The notes beneath the pieces were generated by a model. The model saw nothing but the letters and a program-made list of their open reading frames with translations. It had not been told where the DNA came from and did not search any database. A stretch of DNA of 64,000 nucleotides, taken from assembly GCA_034336665.1 (NCBI GenBank), contig CM067564.1:46423451-46487450 (forward strand), in the 5' to 3' direction. This document shows, one piece after another, positions 58,196-64,000 of this stretch (position 1 is the stretch's first letter; every line of letters begins with the position of its first letter). The position numbers and the translations under genes are program-made. The stretch comes from Luscinia megarhynchos. Lineage: Eukaryota > Chordata > Aves > Passeriformes > Turdidae.

Positions 58196-60953
58196 GGCTA
58201 TTAAAGGGATTTACATACCTAAATCCACCATGACATTTTCAAAGTTGGAGCTCAGGCACTGCCTTGTCTTTCTCCTTCCTGCTGGTTCATAAAATTCCTG
58301 GGGATGGTTTAAAACTACCTTCCTGCTGAGCCAGTGAGCCTTGAGAGGAGCTTCCCCTGCCACATCCCTGCTTGTTGCTTTTCCTTGTCTTCCTGTGATT
58401 TCCACTGATATGGGACCCTGGGTGAAACTGGATCAAGCAACCAATTCTGCTGGAAAAGTAAGCAGTCAAAAATGTCACCACAAGCAATGAAAAAATGTCA
58501 AAAATAGATAAAATATGATTGTTCATCGTGTAACAACAGAATTATGTGATAGAAAAGAATGAGGCTGGGTGGGGACAAGAAATAAAAATGAATATGAAAG
58601 GTAAGATCAGATCTTTAACAGAAATAGATTGTTTTACTTTAATTTTTACAAATTAATTTTTGTGCTGCTAACGTGGTGATTGCAAATGCACTTCAAGTCT
58701 TCTATGCTCCAACAATGTGTATTTATGGGCTGACAATTAATTCACCTTATACTCAATATATGAAAAAAGGGTAAATAAACACCACAATCACAAAATAGCT
58801 GGGGTATTTCATGATATTTAAGGAAAAGTTGAGGAATTTGCAGTAAAGTCACAACCTCAAGAAAGGCTGTAAACAATTTTCACCTTCCTGGATGAAAATT
58901 ACAGCTAATCAAAACTTTGGATTTGTTTTATTTTCTACTCAAACCCGTTCAATATACATGATTTAGTTAAAATAATCCCTTTTCTGACGTTAACTAATAC
59001 CAAAACAGGGTTAAGTATTCTCAGGATAGTTTTTTTAAAACCACAATAACTCTCCATGTAGGCACAGTTCCATTAATTAAACATATGCATTTAATGTAGT
59101 TAATTTATGCAAGTTTGTGCTCAGACTCACAAGTGGTTATCATTGCATAATAAGTTACTAGACCTATGATTTAACTGTCCCTGAATGTGATTTACAACTG
59201 TAATAGGCGAAAATTGCAACAAAAAGGCAAAATTTGGCTTAAGGCAGGGAAGAGAATTCTGCTCATTCAACTTTATTTTTCAGTAAGAATAAATATGATC
59301 CATATGTGAAATGAGTGCATTGTCTATTTTTAAAAAAAACATATCCTTCATGTTCTAGCAGGAGGTGCAAGACATTTGTTGTCATTTTAGGAGAAATTAC
59401 AGCCAAACATAAGTTAGAGGGGACTTGTTTCCTGTTTGATATTTCCCCCCATTAAAACTTTATTTAAATTGAAAAAAGTCCCTCTAGGAAACTGAAAAAT
59501 GCCCAGCAAAACCAAAATTATATTTTAAAATCTATTTAGCAAAAAAATTCTGCAAAGTTTCTTAAAATGGCAATTGAATTTTTTCTTTTACTGACTGGAA
59601 CCAGATGCCTGCTAAGTCAAATCTGAGGACCTCATGTTTTGTTTACAGAAAAAATTGAGAAAGCAGGTGTGAGGGGGGAAATGTCTGTGGGGAAATTTGG
59701 ACAAAGCAAATTGAAACTTCAATTTCTCCTCTGCAAAACACAAAAAAAATTCAACCCTTAAGAATTGCTATTATTTCTTCACCTTGCCACTTTTTAGTCC
59801 TGCTGATGTAACTGTTGAAAATCAATGTTCCTCATTGACTGAGGTAGGTGAAACCATCCCATAAATTCCTCCCTGATGCAGGAAAGGGGAATTTAAGTTT
59901 CAAGACTGCAGCTAACTTTCTTTACTGAGTGCCTAATGTTCATGAGCACATTGCAGCTGAGCTGGCTACTTGCTCAAAATCTTGAATATGCAATACTTGA
60001 CCAGAATATGACCAAATAAAGATTTTATTTCTCATCCTCAGGCAGCTGACATTGGTTAGAGCTACAAAAGTCACTTGAAAACTTGAAATTAGTGGCAGTT
60101 GGTCATAATGCATGATTCTGGTTACTCATGGTCAAGGATGTCTCCTGCAGTAACCCAAAAACTTTGGAGCTTCATCTGGGGAGAAAAATCCCCAAGGGAA
60201 AGGTCACAATTTAAGAGAAGCAACAGTATTCTGATAAACAGGATAAGGGAATTTTAGAAACTTCAAGACTTTTTTTTTCTTTCCTCCTTCCTTTCCGGCC
60301 CACACAGGTATTGCTCGAGGCATCAGTCCTAGAAAAATTAGGCTACTGTAAGATTTATTGGCTGAGTGCAGAGTTTACATTACATTTTCTCTCATCACTT
60401 TCTCCTGGAGTAATTGCCTATGCATGCACAGTCCTGGCTGCAAACAGTGTGGTCTGATCCTTGGGTGGCTCATTTTGGGGCTCATCCAGCTAAAAGTTGA
60501 TATCACCCATGAGCAGCTGAGTCCTTTAAAAGGACTTAGAAGCTTTGGACTTTGCAGGGAGATAACATGGTTCTTTAGAAGAGAAGCCCCTCATTACAGG
60601 GTTTTTGCAAACACTCTCATTTATTTCCTGCAATTGCTTTTTCCTTCAAGTTTGATTTATTTTTTTTTACTGCAATTTTCTTTCATCAGCAGCCACTGTA
60701 ATTGATATACAGTACCTATAGATGTAGTTCTAGTTGTGAAATTTGTGGTTAAATCATTGTGTGAGTTTTTCTTTCTTAATTTTATACATCCAGTAGGCCT
60801 AGAAATCTGGCACAGGGTTTGAAAAACTGTCTTCTTTGTCATAATAAGCCCAGTAAATGCTCAATTTCAGCTGGAAACAGTGAAATCCAGTTTGCAGAAG
60901 AGTTACTGATTGGGAAAGCCAGCCAATTGCTTCTCCACACAGCACCTCAGAGA
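58196..60953. other. single-copy AT-rich DNA, nothing recognised
   Basis: T-rich stretch at 60271-60290. The 115-codon frame at 60358-60705 ends in Phe- and Leu-rich sequence from a T-rich region. It has no domain. No transposon found in this 2.7-kb stretch. Confidence 0.45.
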
Positions 60954-61014
60954 GCTGGACTCAAAAATCCTTGTGGGTCCCTTTCTACTCAGGATATTTT
61001 ATAATTCTGTGGCT
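60954..61014 (+). mobile_element. CR1: CR1 LINE, 60-base 3' end (J-like)
   Basis: GCTGGACTCAAAAATCCTTG, TGGGTCCCTTTCTACTCAGG, ATATTTTATAATTCTGTGGC. This matches the terminal 'ttggactcgatgatccttgtgggtcccttccaactcaggatattctatgattctgtg' of the J-like group, the sense-strand counterpart of 18301-18360. Confidence 0.9.
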
Positions 61015-61316
61015 CCAAGAGCAAAACCATGCTAGCAGGTACAAATTACAGCACTCACAGAACATCTGTGGGTCCTTTCTCAAATTTATGATTGGACAGG
61101 GATAAGGATCTAACACGGCACAATAATATTTCTCAAGCCTCTATACAGAGTATTTTACAGTGAAAATATCTTATGAGGTCTGAGAACTCATGATTATGAG
61201 ATTTATACCAGGGGCTGAAGAAATCCTACACATTCTTTAAACCAGGCTGAGCCCCTCTGTGTTATCGTTCCATCCTCTAATTTTGCCTGAGAATGCCTAA
61301 ATGTAAATGTTAGTGG
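61015..61316. other. single-copy DNA, nothing recognised
   Basis: Plain AT-rich sequence between a CR1 tail and an A-rich tract. Confidence 0.45.
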
Positions 61317-61360
61317 AAAAAAAAAGAAAAAAAAACCCAAAAAACCAAAAAAAACCAAAC
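61317..61360. repeat. A-rich low-complexity tract with AAAACC units
   Basis: A runs punctuated by single G and CC or CCC. The Phe-rich minus-strand frame across it is an artefact. Confidence 0.9.
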
Positions 61361-62248
61361 TGGCTAAGTCTTGGCTGGTAAAACCAGAGCCAGACCTCAG
61401 GGTTTGACCCTTGGTGCACAGTCTTAGCATATTTGCTCATTTCCAATACTGAAGTGTGATGTAGAGAAAGGTGAAACCCAAATAATTTCCTTTAGTAAAA
61501 ATTACAGTGCTGCAAAGCTACAATAACGTGCCTGAAACAACAAGAAGAAAGGCGTGCCAGGCTGCTTCAAAGCCTGGCTGTATTATTCTTATTGGTTCCT
61601 TGGAAAATATTCCATGACACATGAACCTCTTGAACAGTAGAGAGACATCCAGCTTTGAAATAATAACTGGGGGAAGAGGGTAAACCGAGCCATATTTTTC
61701 CAAGCATTCCAGGTGCCCTCTGCAATTGGTGACCTAGTCAAGTATGAGAAACAATGCAGTCCCAGGGGCTTGCTGCCAAAAAGATCCACAGCCACTAAAT
61801 GCATTAAGACATTAATGTCTACTTTGGGATCAGTTCTCAACTTAACAGGTTAACCTCTGGCCCACGAGGGAATAAGCAGCAAACAAGATTTAGCCAAAGC
61901 TTGTACTCAGAGGGTAATTGATAGCTGCAGCCCACCCATCTGATACATTTTTTTGATGGAGATAATTTTCCTCTCATAAGGGAACGATCCATTGAGATAA
62001 TTTAAGTTGACATCTCAACACTAAATCAAAATGCTGTGGTCTGACATAGGTACTGCTAGATGATCTGAGTCTTTCCAGCTAAAGGACAGAGGGGAAGGCA
62101 GGAGGGAGAGAGAAAGAAACCTTGGTTTGTTATTTTGGTCATTTCTAGGAAGGAAAGTTTCCATTTCACTGGCAAATAAATCAGCTTTTCTTTGGAATAA
62201 TAAGGAATCCCTCTTTATGTCTTTCAAAATAGATATATTTTAGATCTC
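61361..62248. other. single-copy DNA; candidate conserved block at 61840-62040
   Basis: A perfect 8-base inverted repeat with a 7-base loop lies at 61556-61578 (GCCAGGCT / AGCCTGGC). The part at 61840-62040 keeps CpGs (61865, 61985) and has GATAA and TAATTG-type cores with no repeat match, so it could be a conserved element. Inference only. Confidence 0.3.
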
Positions 62249-62266
62249 AAAAAAAAAAAAAAAAAA
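62249..62266. repeat. poly(A) run of about 18
   Basis: An uninterrupted A run followed by GAGAG. No retrotransposon 3' end is recognisable upstream, so I treat it as a simple repeat, not a retrogene tail. Confidence 0.9.
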
Positions 62267-64000
62267 GAGAGTATATCTGTAGCATTTTTAGGTGAGTGTT
62301 TTTGATGTTTGCTTTTTTTCTTTTTGAAAAAAGAACTTATTTTGCTGAAGTGTAGGGAATTGTTAATTGATTTTTAGTACATTAATGTAAGCAAAATTTG
62401 CCTGCAGAAGAGATAACATTGATATGAACATTTGATATTAACATTATTTCTTCTTCTCTTCTCTTGCCTTTTGCCTTTTGCAAGAGAAATTCTAACAGGT
62501 CTGGTTTTATTTCCCTTCTTTGTCCCAGAATTGTATGAAAAATACCAAAGAACATCAAATATCCAGCACTTTCTTAGTATTCTCACATTTTCTATACAGA
62601 ATAGTACCACAACCTTTGGGGAATATATAGGAGCAGCAAGAAATTTGCAGCAAATGCTGCTGGTAATGCTGGAGATCGAAATTGGATGTCAATCCATCTC
62701 TTGTTCTGACAGCAAGAGAAAGTTATTTCATCTGTTCAAACACCTGACATCTTTATTTACAAAATCAGCTGTTATACTTTAATTTAGAAGTTGACTATGG
62801 TGTAAAGGTGCATGTTTTTATTCTGATTCTATGGTGTAATTAAGAATTTATCTTTCTGATTAAGGCAGAAAGTAATTTCATTTGAGACACAATCATCTAC
62901 AAGACCTGACAACAGCACCATTTTAATCTTTCAGGACACAATCTTTTGTGTTAAATATTCCCAAAATATTCCTTCCTGGAGGAATTCCTTGCTACCTGAA
63001 AGCTCATAAAACCAGAACAAGACTCTGAATTTCAGGAAATCAATTAATTATTAAACTAAGCAATGCAATGGGGTTTTTCCTCCCTGGGCAGTGGAAGTGA
63101 CAGTCCAGGTAGTTCTTTCAAAGCAACACAGTTTATGATTATGACAAAGCTTCACATTGTGACATTTCAAAAATAACCAAACATATAAGACAAGTAGCAA
63201 TTGCAGAAATTGAACAGAAGCTGTGTATTTAAGATATTTTCCTCATAATATTTTATATTCTTTCGTGGTTCCTTTGGTTTGGCCAATGTTACAAGGTCTT
63301 TCAACCTACAACAAAGCAGAAAGCTAAGAGAAAAAAAATCCCGAACCCTAAAACCAGTTATTTGGTTTAGGTTATTTGGCTGGTTACTGAAGAGAAAATA
63401 TCCAAGTGGTTATTTGACAAAGTAGATTTTGGACTGACTTGTGCCAGCTGGACGTTTTTGTATTGTGAACTAGAAAACTGTGCACTTCAAATGGGATTTA
63501 CACAACGAAAAACCTTTTAAAAGTCTTAAAGGCTGAAATTTCCTAAGCACCAGGTAAACTAGAGTGGGAAATTTTAGAATATTGTATGTGTTTACCCTTC
63601 TTAAAGCAAAACATTAACAGTCTGTTAAAACTGTAATGCATTTTGATAATTTAAACATAATTTAAATTTTGTCAACACAACAAATAATAATGAAGAAACA
63701 AATATGAATTTCCACCTTTAAAAGCTGTAAGGGTTAGTTTAGGGATATCAGTTTATTGTCATCTTTTCTGCTGATTAAAAAACTAAAAAGCCCAAATCCA
63801 AACAAAATCAAAACTGAAATATATATATTTGTAACCTTGCTCTGTTCAGGTGAAACAATATCAACTGGAAGCGGAATGATCTAGACCACAGAAAATTACC
63901 TGAATAATTTTTTATTTTTTTATTTAATGAACTGACTGTTTACAACATTTTGGTTAGGAACAGTTTTTCTTGTGTAGCATTCAGTCAGATCTATTTAGAC
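62267..64000. other. single-copy AT-rich DNA to the window end, nothing recognised
   Basis: A 116-codon plus-strand frame at 62432-62782 overlaps a 78-codon minus-strand frame and has no domain. No transposon, RNA gene or strong regulatory motif identified. Confidence 0.45.

Noticed and set aside
61556..61578. Perfect 8-base stem-loop as a small-RNA or terminator hairpin
   Set aside because: Too short for a miRNA precursor, and bacterial-type terminators do not apply here. Such stems occur by chance.
62249..62266. Poly(A) tail of a processed pseudogene
   Set aside because: No upstream sequence resembles a known mRNA and no target-site duplication was visible.
1..64000. Endogenous retrovirus or LTR element
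   Set aside because: I found no paired LTRs, primer-binding site, polypurine tract with adjacent LTR, or gag/pol-like frame. A diverged solo LTR cannot be excluded without a library search.
1..64000. tRNA, snRNA or tRNA-derived bird SINE
   Set aside because: No A-box/B-box pair or cloverleaf arrangement was recognised on either strand by eye.

Overview
The window reads as non-coding nuclear DNA from a bird. The main evidence is a set of about nineteen short, 5'-truncated CR1 LINE fragments. Many end in the avian CR1 tail built from ATTCTATG-like octamers, for example at 57026-57052, and minus-strand copies start with its complement, for example at 8312, 18301 and 44869. Several copies resemble CR1-Y/F and CR1-J type subfamilies known from neoavian birds including passerines, but I cannot name the species. 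There are also a few decayed older repeats (MIR-like and ancient CR1/L3-like) and many microsatellites. CpG is generally depleted. I see no bacterial gene layout, no tRNA or rRNA, no CRISPR array, no LTR pair and no DNA-transposon ORF.

I find no protein-coding gene I can support. Open frames of 60-190 codons are what chance gives at this base composition. The longest ones (188, 174 and 165 codons, 31051-31652) are only translations of a TTCC simple repeat. The window is therefore either intergenic (a gene-desert segment) or inside a very large intron, and the sequence alone does not decide which.

Layout. 0-9 kb: AT-rich single-copy DNA with four CR1 fragments and a TA microsatellite. 9-18 kb: a self-complementary ATT/ATC/AAT microsatellite, a TA compound repeat, a locally GC-rich kilobase (12.5-13.45 kb) and two MIR-like relics. 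18-31 kb: an ancient CR1 relic, two clear CR1s, a TTGG repeat able to form a two-tetrad G-quadruplex, then mostly plain AT-rich DNA. 31.1-31.6 kb: a roughly 450-base TTCC tract, the most conspicuous object in the window. 32-41 kb: CR1 fragments, an exon-like 99-base unit (34.6 kb), a candidate conserved block (35.7-36.2 kb) and an AAAAAG/T repeat. 41-45.3 kb: a repeat-dense island of four CR1s, all on the minus strand, plus a MIR-like relic. 46-50 kb: a CR1, a block at 47.4-47.9 kb that looks like a conserved regulatory element, and a near-perfect palindrome carrying TAATTA at both ends. 50-64 kb: TTTG-rich DNA, four CR1 fragments, a MIR-like relic, an RFX X-box-like site at 54.05 kb and a long repeat-free stretch around it.

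No novel gene system is visible. The observations most worth checking are the TTCC tract, the candidate conserved non-coding blocks, and the exon-like unit at 34632-34730. Candidate conserved elements are inferred from texture only: no repeat match, retained CpGs, clustered homeodomain- or RFX-like motifs. They need alignment to other birds.
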